Positions 12,313 through 24,462 of a stretch of 64,000 nucleotides of DNA are shown one piece after another (within the stretch, counting starts at the first letter, position 1; every line of letters begins with the position of its first letter). The notes beneath the pieces were generated by a model. That model searched no databases. It saw only the letters and a list, made by a program, of their open reading frames with translations, and was not told the DNA's origin. The stretch covers positions 695,216,420-695,280,419 of the forward strand of contig CM062813.1 of NCBI GenBank assembly GCA_031772625.1, given 5' to 3'. This DNA is from Pinus tabuliformis (taxonomy: Eukaryota; Streptophyta; Pinopsida; Pinales; Pinaceae). The position numbers and the translations under genes were made by a program.

Positions 12313-12317
12313 TATTT
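12313..12317. repeat. Target site duplication TATTT, left copy of RT-A
   Basis: TATTT directly precedes the TGATCC end of RT-A. An identical TATTT at 58125-58129 directly follows the far end ATCA at 58124. Five-base duplications are normal for Ty3/gypsy and Ty1/copia integration. Confidence 0.8.
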
Positions 12318-14646
12318 TGATCCAGGTGGCTCTATAAAGGCTCAATTTTCAAAGGGTCTGGATCTCGACAATATTGGCACCAAGTTATAGTGTTCGGCAT
12401 TACGAACCCGATGACGTAAACGACACCTCAATTGGAGTCTGTGTGATCATTTTATGACCATCAGAAGTTTGCAAGTTGTAAGGGAATATGGGACCCACCT
12501 TGCTTATGTGACGACAAAATGACCAATGATCATTTGACACATGCAACGCCAGCATTGGCTTCCCAATCCTGCTTTTATATATATAAACCAAAAATATTCA
12601 TATATATATATGTTTTGGAAAAAGTCTATTATCAAAGTTATGGTTTAACCATATATTAAAGTGTTTTGGCTATTATTAAATTTGGGTCCAAATATATATA
12701 TATATATATATATATATAACAAATTTGGGCTATTTAAACAAACACCAACAAATATTTGTTGCAACCATATAAATATATAATATGTTCAATTTAAAAAACA
12801 TATTGGTTGTATCCATATGCATATATAATATGGTTAAATAAAAAAGTTTGTGTTATATGGTTAATGAAATGTTGAACGATTTTTATGGCGGCAGGTTAAC
12901 CAATGGATCAGCGGTTAACTATAAAAATATAAGGGCAGATATTTTTTTGTTTGTGGAAAAACCTGTGAACAGTTTATGAAACCAACGTTTCGGACTAGCT
13001 TAGTGAGTCCATCATTAGGGCAATGTGATTTGTATTTTGAGGAGAGAGCGTGAAATTAAGGAGCTATTAATGGTTAATTGAAAAAATATTGATGTCTTCT
13101 TTTATTGTCAGCTTACAGATGACTAACTAACTAATAATTATTTATTTATATCCGTATTTATTTATTTTATTTTTTATTTTTTATTTTTTAACCATACATA
13201 GCATGGAGGTTACAATAAACGTGTAAACACTGTTTTGAGCGGATATTACTTTGGAACAATATATTATATGGTATAATGTGGCGAATATACACCAAAAATA
13301 TAATTTGGGTTGATGGACTTGAACCCAATAAACATGTAAACACTTCACAGTTCCGAGCGGATATTACTTTGGAACAATATATTATATGGTATAACGTGGC
13401 AGATATACACTAACAATATAATATGGGTTCATGGATTTGAACCTACAACCCTCTCCTTGCCAACAACTTTGCAACTACCTGCCAGCGACAACTCCAAGTA
13501 GGCCCTCTTCGATAACTTTGCCGAATTTTTTTTATAAAAAGTTTGTTCATTTAAGCATTGAAAGGAGACTTACGGGCGAAGAATAGAAATTTGCAATGGA
13601 ACAACAAGCAGAGGAATCTGGAGAGGAGCGGAATCAGCGTTCATGGAACTTTGAGCAGTGGAACCCTAACACAAGGAATCATGAGGAATCTAAAAGATTT
13701 CTTTGTACGCTGATTTTTTACAAAGGCGAAAGTATATCGAGTTTATACTTTTTTTCTCAAAATTTTGCAAGGAGTGTGATGGCGAGGTCGGTTTCCTCAT
13801 CCAAGCAGCGAATTTTCAGTGAACTTGCAGAGAGGAATCTTTGTGGAATCTTAAATAATCTTTGAGATTCCCTAGAGGCCCAAAAACGATAGTTTCAAAA
13901 CCAGGTCGACTTTACTCATTTTACTCAGTTTTTCACAAGGAGTGTAGTTGTGAAGTTAGATTCATCATCCAAACAGCATATTTTTTGCCCATCTCTAGAA
14001 AAGAATCTTGAGGGGAATCTTTGAGATTCCTAGGTGCCCAAAATTGACGATGTCAGATTGGGGTTGAGTTTACAGTCATTTGACACGATTTCACATCACA
14101 AATTCAACAGTGTAATCCATTTCTACAACAGAGTTGTGCATTTTCAAACCATCCCTGGAAGTGGAGGTATATGATATAGTGATGCCATGTCTTTCTTTTG
14201 ATTTGTTGAGATGATGATTTGATGTTGGGATCATTGTTTACCATTCTGTTGGAGGATACTTGTATGCCATTTTATGTGAGAATTTGATATATTATCATGC
14301 TAAAGGAGGGCCCATATGATTAAGAGTTATTGTGGAGTTCATATAGGAGAACATCCAAAGGAGAGACATTCCACTCTAGTCGAGGGAGTTTATCCTTGTA
14401 ATGACAAAGAATACACCATGTACTCATCATCATCTTGTAGCATTTAATGAAGTGGCATCCCCACTCTTGACACCAAGCCCAGAGATGTAACCCACACTGG
14501 GTGAACTCTGTTATCAACTTTGTTTGTGTATTTTCTTCGTATGTTTTTTGTTTATTTATGCTTTATTTATGTGTATGCATCTAAGGGTTACATGCCCTTT
14601 TAAAATCAATTGTGTATGTGTTTTTGAAGTGAAAAGATTTGGATCA
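12318..14646 (+). repeat. RT-A 5' LTR (2329 bp)
   Basis: It starts TGATCCA and ends TGGATCA, a perfect 7-bp terminal inverted pair. It matches in order the pieces 43778-43851, 48949-50032, 55025-55602 and 57884-58124, which together form the 3' LTR. It carries about 240 bp near 12946-13190 that the 3' copy lacks, a (TA)n run at 12691-12717, and a 113-bp tandem duplication at 13213-13444. No coding function is apparent. The open frame at 13596-13865 is not conserved in the 3' copy. Confidence 0.85.
13213..13444 (+). repeat. 113-bp tandem duplication inside the RT-A 5' LTR
   Basis: Two diverged copies (13213-13325 and 13326-13444) share GAGCGGATATTACTTTGGAA and the following ATATTATATGGTATAA. 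The matching part of the 3' LTR (about 49550-49665) has one copy only. Confidence 0.75.
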
Positions 14647-14650
14647 AGTT

Positions 14651-14662
14651 TGGTATCAGAGC
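14651..14662 (+). promoter_or_regulatory. Primer binding site of RT-A (initiator tRNA-Met)
   Basis: TGGTATCAGAGC lies four bases after the LTR end. This is the usual plant retrotransposon sequence complementary to the 3' end of initiator tRNA-Met, where minus-strand cDNA synthesis starts. Confidence 0.85.
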
Positions 14663-14768
14663 AGTGTTCTGGTTGATGTGAATTGCAAGCGTATGATAAC
14701 CAGAGATTGAACATGCAACAAGAAGGAAACTAGAGAAGAACAAAGATCTCTAAGAGGACCTCCTCAGA

Positions 14769-15548
14769 ATGGCATGCATGGTAGATATAATGTATGCAGA
14801 TTATGAGGAGAAAATGGAAAGAGAGGAACAAGAGAAAGAAAGAGCAGAGGACGATGCTCCATCTCCATCTTCAAGTAAATATACTTCTTCTTCATCTTCT
14901 TCTCATCATTCAAATGAAGAGATCAACGAAAACCTTCAAGCGGAGAATGCTGAATTGAGGAGACTTCTACAAAAAGCAGAGGAGGAGAAGCAGAGATTAT
15001 AGCTTCAATTACAAGCCACAGTAGGGGCCTTGGGAAAGTTGAAGCGCAACGAAGGCTTATCAAAGCCATCATCACCCATTCCATAATTGACAGCTGAGGT
15101 AAACAATGTTGGTAGTTCTTTAGTTTCATTTTCACATGATGATGATGAGTTGGGTGCTTTTGAAAATCACACTACATCCATTGGTTCAATATTATTAAAT
15201 AAGATGGGATATGAAAGCAAGGGCATAGGAGCTAATGGGAAAGGCATTATGAATCCAATCCAAGTTGTGTAATTACCACGACATGCAAGATTGGGCTACA
15301 TCCGAAAGGAAGAAACAGGAGAATCTGCAGCAATCACTCCAAAGGATCTCATGATAAGAAGGATAAGTATGACAACGCAGAAAGGTGTAAACAGCAAGGA
15401 ACCTCAACTCAAATCACAAAAGTTAAGATTTGCAATGCAGAGAATCGACCTTGTTGCAGAGATGGCAATCCCAACCAAGATATATGCAACAGAACTCAAA
15501 ATTGCGTTGGAAAGGGTAGCTCTAACTCCCGTCAAAGTATCGGGATAA
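14769..15548 (+). pseudogene. RT-A internal ORF: coiled coil plus G-patch-like motif
   Basis: One frame starts at the ATG at 14769 and runs 260 codons with three stops (15000-15002, near 15084 and near 15270). The N-terminal part is acidic with a Ser-rich linker and a coiled coil (AENAELRRLLQKAEEEKQRL). At about 15199-15290 there is a G-patch-like run (LLNKMGYESKGIGANGKGI, then LPRHARLGY). G-patch motifs bind RNA or helicases, and they occur in some retroviral and retrotransposon polyproteins. The position just after the primer site is where gag normally lies. No standard gag domain is recognised, so the gag role is inference. Confidence 0.6.
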
Positions 15549-16348
15549 GGAGAAGCCTCTCCCGCCAGTATGCCCACAGAAACTTCATAAGTACTCGCCC
15601 GCAGCATTCGCTCCAATGCACTTCTGGAAACACCCATTGCGAACTTGAAAGCAAAATAGGAGACGGAGGTCATCCTTGCAACAAAAGTTCAAGTAAGAAT
15701 AGGAAGTGCCTCAGAAGCTCTGCTCTTATCCTGTTACAGAGCATCGTTGACTGTCATCAGAACATCAAGGGGGAAAGTAGCGGTCTCAGAAATCCTCTGT
15801 GCGATCGTGTAGGGGAGCCCACCGCAGTAAAGTGCCTCAACAGAAGCCGTAGCAACAATCAAAAGAATTGGAACAGCCATCAGACAACGCCAAAGAACGC
15901 AGCCCACATCCAGTCAAAAGAAATCATGGAGCGCCCAGAGGATTGCTGGCATTGCCGAGACTTAAACAAGGAGTTTAACGAACTTCGAGCCCAGCAAGGA
16001 GCGCTGGAAGATTTGGTCCGTAGTATGGAAAACCAACTCGAAGACAAAATTAGCATTCTGGAACACAGGTTGGAGGAGCAGGTTAAGATCCTTCATACCA
16101 AATACAAAGCTGAAATGGAGCTCTTTTTGCACAGGGTACACACCCTCCACGAGCAATACAGTGCGTTGCACAACAGATGCATTAATGCAGAACAAAAATG
16201 CATACATGCTGAAGAGAAGATTGATGCACTCAAGAAAATGCTAGAAAAGAAGGAGGCTTCCTCCTCCTCAAGTGCCAAACCCACTGAAGTCAATATGGAT
16301 CCAGAAGGATCAACAGCCAGAAAAATAAGTCACATTGAGATCGATTGA
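15235..16348 (+). CDS. Long open frame ending in a coiled-coil protein
   Basis: After a TAA near 15232 this frame stays open for about 370 codons to the stop at 16346-16348. The first 230 codons are Cys/Ser/Asn-rich and have no in-frame ATG. The first ATG is at 15926 and gives 140 residues: a CX2C pair (DCWHCRD), then heptad-rich sequence (LRAQQGALEDLVRSMENQL through EEKIDALKKMLEKKEA), a Ser run and an acidic tail. It overlaps the end of the G-patch frame in another phase. It lies upstream of an A-tract at 16551-16565, so it may be part of a reverse-transcribed RNA or a domesticated piece of RT-A. Function unknown. Confidence 0.45.
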
Positions 16349-16565
16349 TCATGATTTGTAAGTGCAAATTTTGGGGAAATCAGTATGTCTGTATCTACAG
16401 TAGTTTAAGTAGCACTAGTAGTAGTCTAGTTAAGATAAGGATCAAGGAGAAATTCTTCTTTGTAACTCCTGGGATCAAAATTGCTCCAGAAGCAATCTAT
16501 GTAAGGCTCTAGCCTCTTTTTTCAGTTAATGAACAGCAACCGAACTTGTCAAAAAAAAAAAAAAA
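16349..16565 (+). other. 3'-UTR-like stretch ending in a 15-base A tract
   Basis: Downstream of the coiled-coil frame is about 200 bp without coding potential, then AATGAA at about 16527 and fifteen A residues at 16551-16565. Directly afterwards begins sequence homologous to the LTR at 36322-37129, starting about 147 bp into that LTR. An A tract at a junction suggests a polyadenylated RNA was reverse-transcribed here. A chance A-run at a deletion breakpoint is the alternative. Confidence 0.45.
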
Positions 16566-17225
16566 TAGTAAATAACAATACTAGAATTCTAAATAAATAT
16601 AAATAAAAATAAACTATAAAAATAGTAAAAATAAGTAAAGTTAACAAAAAGTAAAATAAAATAAGAAAGAGTTAAATTAAGACAACTATAAAATAGTAAA
16701 AATAAGTAAAGTTATCAAAAAGTAAAAATAAATAAAATAAGAAAGAATTATATTAAGATAATTACTAAATTAAGTTAAACTTAAAATAAAGAAATAAAAG
16801 TTGCATGTTGACACATGGAATGTGTGCATGCGGTCCCCTTCCAATGTTTACTTTATTTAATAGAGGGGGAGGAAGATGAAAGATCATTCCATGATTCCAT
16901 CATCCATTCTCTTAGGAAAAAAGTGTTGTGAGACAAAGGATTCCTTGGCAGTGGTATGTTGATTGAGGACTCGGGGGTGCCCAGTTGTAGAAAGATTTTG
17001 TGCAACAGAGCCTACGGTTGGGTGGAGAGTCGTCCCCAAAACTTTGTGGCAGTTAGTAGGATTCAAATAGCGTTCAACTCCGAAATCACAAATAAGGAAT
17101 ATCATCCCCACAGGTAAGTTGTCTCTGCTCATATTTCCGAATTTTGATGTTAAATAGTTAATAAATTGTGTGTTGACTATAAATCGCATGATTAATCTAA
17201 TTAGTTACATGTTTTAATTTCAGGT
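16566..17225 (+). repeat. Truncated 5' LTR-like copy of the TGTAATGTCCCC element
   Basis: It is colinear with 36470-37113 over about 650 bp, including the TGACACATGGAATGTGTGCA segment and the region before TTTTAATTTC. The first 147 bp and the last 16 bp (GGGGTTGTTACA end) of the LTR are missing. No primer site follows, so the left end of this element is damaged. Confidence 0.65.
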
Positions 17226-19552
17226 TCAATTCTTTGGGACTTCTAAGTATGAATTTGAAAAAAAAATATACTTAATCAGATTTATTAATAATTTTGCTTC
17301 TAAAAACAAAACAAAAAATTAATCGAAATGATTTGAAAAATAAATACAAATTTTAATTTTTACAATATATATGCACAAAAATATAATAATTTTATATATA
17401 ATTTTATAAAATTAAATTATTTTAAAATAAAATAATTATTATCTAAGTTATTAAATAAACACCATTTCTGTTAACAAAATAGATCCATATTTTTAATGAA
17501 ACTATTAAATATAAACTTTATACTTTTCTTATTTGTACGTTTACATACTCTACAATATACTTAACATTCATGCTCTAAATATGTTATGTAACGTTTTTGT
17601 TTAGGCCCATCTACCAGCGACATAACTCAGTTCGTCATTAAAGCTACCAAATTAAACATGCATCCATTTTGATGGGGGAGTTTTAGAATATATATATATA
17701 TTTATAAAATAAATACAATTTTTAAATTTCATAGGGTAGTTTAATTAGTTGAGTTCTTGTTATTAAAATAATTTAAATGAAGTAGTTTAAATGGTAATGG
17801 CCGTGAAAATGAAGTCTCATCGAACTGGAAATCTTGGATTCAATTCTTGTACTACCCTCCCTAGAAATAGAGTGAAGTAGTTTAAATGGAGTAGTTTAAA
17901 TGGCAATGGCCGTGAAAATGAAGTCTCATCGAACTAGAAATCTTAGATTCAATTCTTGTACTACCCTCCCTAGAAATAAAATGAATAACAGACATATAAA
18001 AACTCGAAAATGAAAAGATCTTACCTAAACTTATAACAAAAATACAACCGTTTAAATTTTTAACAAAATTTATATTCAAATAATTCTGCATCCGACCGTA
18101 ATTGAGAAGCTTCTTAAAACTAAGTGCATGCTCACACGAATTTCGCCTTGTATGCATTTAAATAAAATAAATAAATCAAAACAAATCTTATGAGGTTTAC
18201 CATTTAATACTTTTTAATTTTCATTCAAATCTGGGAATTAAATTGCTCGCTGTCATTTTACATGTCTAAAATAAATGGATATTTAATATATACTTTATAC
18301 GTTTAATGTTTATACTTTAACGATTATGGTTTATTTATTATTTAAGATATAAGTTTTTTTGGGAAGCAATGTGAATTTTTTTCTCACATAGAATAAATAT
18401 TACATATATTTTAATTGGGGTTATTAAGGAATCATTTACTTATAAGTAGAGATTCATAATTAATCTTTTAAGTGGTTGTTATATGAAGTTAAATCGTTAA
18501 GACTTGAACATAACACGAAATGGTCGGGAAGACACATAATTAGAAGCATCTTTGTGTTTTAATGTTTTTATTTTTAATCTAGAAAGCATTGAGTTAAGTG
18601 TTCGGTTTAAATAGGAATGTAGAAATAAGAAATAATTTTATATTAAAATGGTAATTTAATTTTAATTTATATGAAATTATAGGTGGGTTAACTAAGTATA
18701 CAAAGAGAATTTTGATAGATTATTTTTGGGAATATTTTATATACATTAATTATTGATAGTTGACAAATTATATCTAGAATTAGAATTGTGAACTTTATGA
18801 ATTTCATGGTTGATTTATAATCATTGAGTGACATTTTGAATATAGTTAGTAATAATATTTTGAATGAATGTTAGTTATTGATAAAATTTAATAAGGAAGT
18901 TGAATGCATACTAAAGAAAAATATATATATACATATATATATATAGATATAGATATCATTTGCTTTGTGGAAAAGTAAATTAGATAATTATAGAAACAAA
19001 TTGAAGTGTATCACAAAGCATTTTGAAGCATTAACAATGTTTAACTTTCATGATATTATGGTATCAAGATAATGATGCACATGTGGTTCTTATTTATTTA
19101 GTTGTTATGATAATGATGTTGTATGCTCATAATGAATATGGTATGCATAAGGATTATGATGCTATGATATGAGGTTATATTGACATGTGGTTAGTTTATT
19201 ATGTGATGTCAAGATATGTCTTTCATGCTGATATGTTGATGTTATAACTTATGAGGGTATTTTATGTGGTAATCATATGTAAATTTTATGACATGCGTGA
19301 ACATGTAGTTCGTTATTATTCAAAATGTTGTGATTAACAATGATGTTATGTTCTCATGATGACATGGCATGTGCATTATTTGCTATCATACTATGATGTT
19401 ATAACTAATGCACTGGTTGCATGTTAAGATGTGGTGACTGGCGGGAAATCAACAAATGGGTCGAGAGGGCAGATTTATTTGATGATCTCGTGGGAGCCCA
19501 TACTTGCGAGGGATAATATGTAACACCATATGGGCTGAGGACATACTCAATC
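17226..19552. other. AT-rich interior of the TGTAATGTCCCC element
   Basis: About 2.3 kb, very AT-rich, with a (TA)n-like run at 18921-18955 and no coding domain. A direct duplication of about 100 bp (17785-17880 and 17890-17990) contains GGATTCAATTC, which resembles a pol III B box. The last bases before 19553 are the CAATC target site of the Tat-like element, and the sequence resumes at 35796. Confidence 0.45.
19548..19552. repeat. Target site duplication CAATC (left) of the Tat-like element
   Basis: CAATC precedes TGTTAGCACC at 19553 and recurs at 35791-35795 just after CTCTAACA at 35790. Confidence 0.85.
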
Positions 19553-21019
19553 TGTTAGCACCTAAATCTGCCTTAGGCTGAAGGAAGGCAAAAATTAGGG
19601 TAACCACAAACCACGCTCAGTTTGGTAGCTAGCCCTACCAGAGCAGGAGAGGACTCTCTCCGAGTCACGCTCAGCGAATGTATAATCGAAAACGGTCTGA
19701 GATGACCTACAATGAAATATTTACCTTAGGCTAGTAAGTGAAAGGGATTCAGGAAACAATTTTCATGAATGACAGAGCTTCTGGGATTTTATGGGACCGA
19801 CGCTCAGCAAAGAACAGAGAATTTAATACAAAGGCACAGATTATTCCGTGAGGCAGGGTAGGCGGAAAATGTAACAATTTTAGTTTGAGGTATCGCGGCA
19901 TGAATAGATTGCTGAAGAAAGTGAAAAGGGCATAGTGACATGAATCCTTTTCAATAGAAGAATAACACTGAACATGAAATTTTCCCACAGGCAGAGCAAT
20001 AAAATTGAATTCTACCTAATCTCACTCAGAAAATTTCACTGGAAATGAACATGAATCGAATTATGAAACATAACGAAATACATATGAAAACATAAGAGAC
20101 ACATTTGTTACACTCACAACCACAAGAATCTCATGAAACAGAGCCGCTGCCTTTCATTAATTCTCTGTCAAAAATACACAGTGAAGAAACAAAATTTTTT
20201 TCCCACAGTCTCCCAGAAGTTACAAGCCAACCAACTCTTTGCAAATAACTTGCATACAATATATAGAATGTGTGAGGAAGAGATAGAATGCCCAGGGGTT
20301 GGGAAGTTACTTGAATCATTACAAAATGGAGATGGAGAGCCAACCATCAGCTACAGGTGCAGCGCTGCAAACATGACATTTGGCATTGGGTGACAGTTTG
20401 CCTTCCTTCGCCACTTGGATAGAAGCTAATATGGAGAAAAAAACTCTTTAAATGTCGCCTTTGGTGCCAAAAAACCGAAGTGTAGATGACCGAGCCCACT
20501 TGGAGAAGTCGTGAACCGTAATTTCGCAAAACGGAAGAAAATTGGCAATTTTTCCTCTGCGCGTCGTGCCATTTTCTCTGTGCGTCGCGCTACTTTGGGG
20601 CTTGTTTTGGGGCACTTTCAGGTGTCCAAAATGTGCCCAAGTGGGCTTGTGGGAAATATTGTCCTGTCTACTTTCTAACCCCACTGGAATTTTAAAATTT
20701 GGTGCTCATTTGCCCCTCCAAATCTTCATTCTCCCAAGACTGCTTTCTGTGTGTCAAAAAAGTGGCAGAGAGGCCATTTTTGGGTGTTTTTTGACCTTTA
20801 GGAGACCCAGACCTTACCCAAATCTCTTGCCTGGACACCAGTAGTCGTAATTTTCGATGCTGAATCCAAATATGCAAGCGGTTTCTCCATTGGAGCCCTA
20901 GAATTTTAGCGTCGCGCCAGTGGCGCGGCGCACAGGGAGAAAATCCCTGTTTTTTGCCCAAAAAATTTCCCTGTGACCAAAATTTGCCCAAATTTTTTGA
21001 AATTTGGGCTGGAAGTTCT

Positions 21020-22531
21020 CTATGGGGTGCCATGTTGAGCCAAGGAAGCCTCAGCCAAGATTCTAAGCCTATCTTGCTCTTTTGCCCGTTTTTCCCTTCT
21101 TGTTGCTTTCCTTAATTTTGCTTTTAAACTCCTTATCCGGGCTTGTGCACTCATGTTTCGCACCCTATAACGGAAAGCCATATGTCTCAATAGAGCAAGG
21201 TCCTGGTCAGCTTTGTCCAGCAGCCTCTCCAACTGCATGTTCCTGATCTCGAGATAGGCCTCCCGATCTTCATTGATCGCCTGCTCCAGTGATGTGGGCT
21301 GAACTCTTCTCCTTTGAGCAGCTTGGTGATGCTCACGAATGTTTTGAAGCTCCATAATCATCTGCTGGTCCTCCAGCTATTTGTTCCTCTGCTCCAGGTA
21401 GTTCATGTTCCATTTGGCCCTCTCCAAGTCAAGGGACAAGGAGTCAATCACTGACTGCTGCTCCTGAATGATCTCTGTGAGCTCCTCCTTTGTTGGTTCA
21501 GCATCTGTCTCATCATCCTGGAGGAGAACAAACTCGGTCTCTCGCTCACCTGATGGTCCTTCCTCCTGCACTGGCTCCTTACCCTTACCTTGCTCCTGTG
21601 GTGCTGATGTCGGAAGCGAGGCCCCTTCCAACCCGGGTGGAGATAACACTCGCTTTGCTGCTGCAAATAAGGGTCTACTGCCTTTCTGATAGGTGATGTA
21701 TACTGGCATAGTGGCAGTCTCATGTCGCTCATACTGATGAGATGGGCCCCCTACCTCATGCTCTGCCTCTGAAACTACCTGTGGAGCGCTGAAAAAGTCA
21801 CGGGAGATGAAGTCCTCCCAAGCAATACCCTGCAATCCCAACTGATGGTCTACCAAAATCCGGATAAGGGCAAAGTGATACACACTATTGAGCTGCTGTC
21901 GAGGGGTCTTGTGTTGCATGAAGTTCCTCATCCTCTCTATGTTCCCGCAGATGAAAAATGGGAGGTTCATCATCCGCACCCTGGTAAAGTGCATGAGCAA
22001 CTTGATGTGATAGGCATAGAGGCGAGAAAACCTCCCTTCGCAACTGAAGTACTTCATGATCAATTTCATGAGCGGGGCATACTCATCTTTCAGAAATCTG
22101 AACGGAAACACTCTTGTGAGTTGGCTCAAATAGTTGTATTTGATGTAAGGCTCATAATAATGCCTCTCCACCTTTTTCTTTTTGTGCCACTGCTCTCCAA
22201 TGTTGGGTATGTCTGTCGCCACTGATATGGTCTCGGGTGTCAATGTGAAAGTGACCCCAGCCAATATGGATTGTCCTCCATGTAGGTGAAGTGCAAAACG
22301 TTGGGCCAACTCATGATGAACTCTGACATTTGCCACCCTCTGACAAAATTAGAAACATGCTAAGTGCTGGAAGCAAGACATAGCAAGAGGGCATGCCTGC
22401 AACTCGGTGAGTGTGTTTGGCTCGTCTCTAATATGTCTGCCACTCCGGTGATGTCTCCTTTGGGCCCTTTCTCTCGAAGCTGTGTCATTGTGGGTCTCCT
22501 CCTCATACTCTGATCAAACTTCTAATGCCAT
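21020..22531 (-). pseudogene. LTR-encoded helical/coiled-coil ORF, 3' LTR copy
   Basis: The same frame as the 5' LTR copy, but with an extra TGA near the start (five codons after the ATG at 22531), so the long open part begins near 22336. It keeps the GEQWHKKKKVERHYYEPYI region, the segment EGRFSRLYAYHIKLLMHF, the Pro/Glu-rich linker, the coiled coil, and the TAG that ends the first section at about 21377. After the TAG it continues in frame to 21020 with another helical section (LERLLDKADQDLALLRHM). Confidence 0.7.
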
Positions 22532-22959
22532 TACTGTTGTTTGTACCCTAAATTTTATGTTTCCCTTGAATTCCAATGAAGCTGGTAGTTGCCCTGAAAA
22601 TCTGCCACCAAGGGGACAATAAAATAGGGAGTATTAGGAGGGGAATGATGAAATAGGGATAGGGGTTTAAAGGGAGAGATTTAACATGGATTTGGGAGTA
22701 GTTTAGGTATAGGGTTGATGGGGTAGGGTTTGAAATATATTGGCAGCCTTGTCACTGTAGCATAAACTCTAGAATCAATGATTTCTTTGTTTCCCTTTTG
22801 TTTGCTTTACAAAAAAATTTGCATTTGATTCCTACCCCTACAACCATGCTATCTCTTTCAATTTTGGATGCAAGAATTGAGGTAGGTGGCCTATCTTTCA
22901 AAATTGGTGAGCCTCCAACAAATTTTAGGGAGATTGAATAGTTTTTAGGCTTTAAATTT

Positions 22960-23690
22960 CTGTGCGTCGCGCGCTATGCCCAGTGCGCCGCGCGTCGGGT
23001 ATGCGCCGCGCCAGTGTTATGTTTACACGGTGGGCAGGCCCTGTGTGCATCGTGCACCATGAGTGCGCCGCGCTCTTTGGTGTGTGCGCCGCGCACTATG
23101 AAAACCCTCAAATTTCTTCCTAATTGTTTAACTCTCTGACTCTTTGGCCAGACACCCCTCTCCCACGGCTTTGCTTGCCTAGTAAGCTGGTCCTATGGTG
23201 ATTTTGCATTAACCAAATAGTGGAGGAATAAGGGGAGGGTATGGTAGTGCCTTAGGGCAGGGGTTTAGGAAAAATGACAAGGGAGGATGGGGAAAGATGA
23301 TAGGTGAGGGGAATAAGTGGGTGGAGCGAAACTTTGGCAATATCAACACAAATTTATAACCTCAGCCTTCGTTTTCTTGTTGATTTTCTCATGGGTGACA
23401 TTATGCGTTTTGGGTGACATTCTAACCTCTTCACAAACACCATATCCTTGACATAATTTGACGAGCAGGCGATGTTACAAGGCTTACCTCTCAATTTGAT
23501 AGCCTTCCCCAAGGTTTGCAGTGATTTGGCACAGTGTCTTGGCCACTGGACTGTGTGCGTCGCGCGTTCCTCCCAATGCGCCACGCGCCTTGTATGCACT
23601 GCGGCCGTGTATTCTCTCAACAGCGGGCTGGCTGCGTGTGCGTCGCGCCCGGTGAGTGCGCCACGCCCCTGGTTATATGTGCCGCGCGCT
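22960..23690. repeat. CG-rich TGCGCCGCGC motif arrays in the 3' LTR
   Basis: Two clusters (about 22960-23100 and 23550-23690) hold several copies each of TGCGCCGCGC, TGCGTCGCGC and close variants, in a genome stretch otherwise poor in CG. The same positions in the 5' LTR (34305-34430 and 34880-35020) show many C-to-T or G-to-A changes at CG sites. Confidence 0.7.
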
Positions 23691-23800
23691 CCCAAAACCT
23701 GCCTCCAACCACTCAAACTCCCCAACCTCACCTTCACATCTTTGAAATGCTTTCTCCAAGTCTTGGAAGAGCACAATGCTTTTGGTTTGGGTCAAAACAT

Positions 23801-23810
23801 GTATTTATAG
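23801..23810 (-). promoter_or_regulatory. TATA-like box, 3' LTR of the Tat-like element
   Basis: The minus strand reads CTATAAATAC, identical to the box at 35129-35138 in the 5' LTR. Confidence 0.5.
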
Positions 23811-24462
23811 CCTTGGAGGAGATGGGTTTGATTTTTGTCTCTTTGAAAACCCCTTTTCTAATGTTGAGTTTTGCACTTTTTCATTGACCTTTAGACACAC
23901 TGATTTTCACTTTCCCTTTGACATTTTGGCTCAAATGATGAAATTTTCGGCACCTCTTTGCAGGGACTGTATGACAGAGCGTTGGGCCATGTAAATCATG
24001 ACTGCATCTAAAAAGTCAACCGGTGATTTTTTGAAATTTTTTTTCATAATTGACCTTGTTTGACTTTTCTTCAAAACTGAGTTTTGAAGAAGAGTCGATG
24101 TCTCTCTAGGTGATGATGAAGCTTTTTGAACCATAGCTGTGTAAGGCCTCCCTCTGGCCTGCATGGCTTGTTCTGGACATGTTTTCAAAGACCAAATTAA
24201 TGAATTCCTAGACCCAATCATAAAAATTGACTTCATCCTATAAAGGACCAGACCTGGACTGTCTTGAGCTTCGGTGATTATGGACAAAGACCTGAGCCAG
24301 CAGGGGCCAGACATGAGGGAAAATGACTAGCATGATTTTCTCCGTCAGATCATGGCATGTCCCTAGCGAAATGCAGCTGAGTGAATGGAGCGGGACACCT
24401 AAAATTGAAATGCACAAAGAGTTTTGATCTCTGACGGAGGGCTAACTAGACTGACTCTAACA

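Larger units (their letters stand above)
19553..24462 (-). repeat. 3' LTR of the Tat-like element (4910 bp)
   Basis: Begins TGTTAGCACC and ends CTCTAACA. It contains the 3' copy of the LTR ORF (21020-22531), CG-rich motif arrays (22960-23100 and 23550-23690) and the TATA-like box at 23801-23810. Relative to the 5' LTR it is 30 bp longer overall, part of this in the CG-rich array near 23050. Confidence 0.85.

Noticed and set aside
15404..15673. Minus-strand 89-codon open frame
   Set aside because: It lies opposite the longer uninterrupted plus-strand frame 15235-16348, with no domain.
17785..17990. Considered as a tRNA gene pair
   Set aside because: A B-box-like motif is present, but no complete cloverleaf could be drawn and the T stem does not pair.
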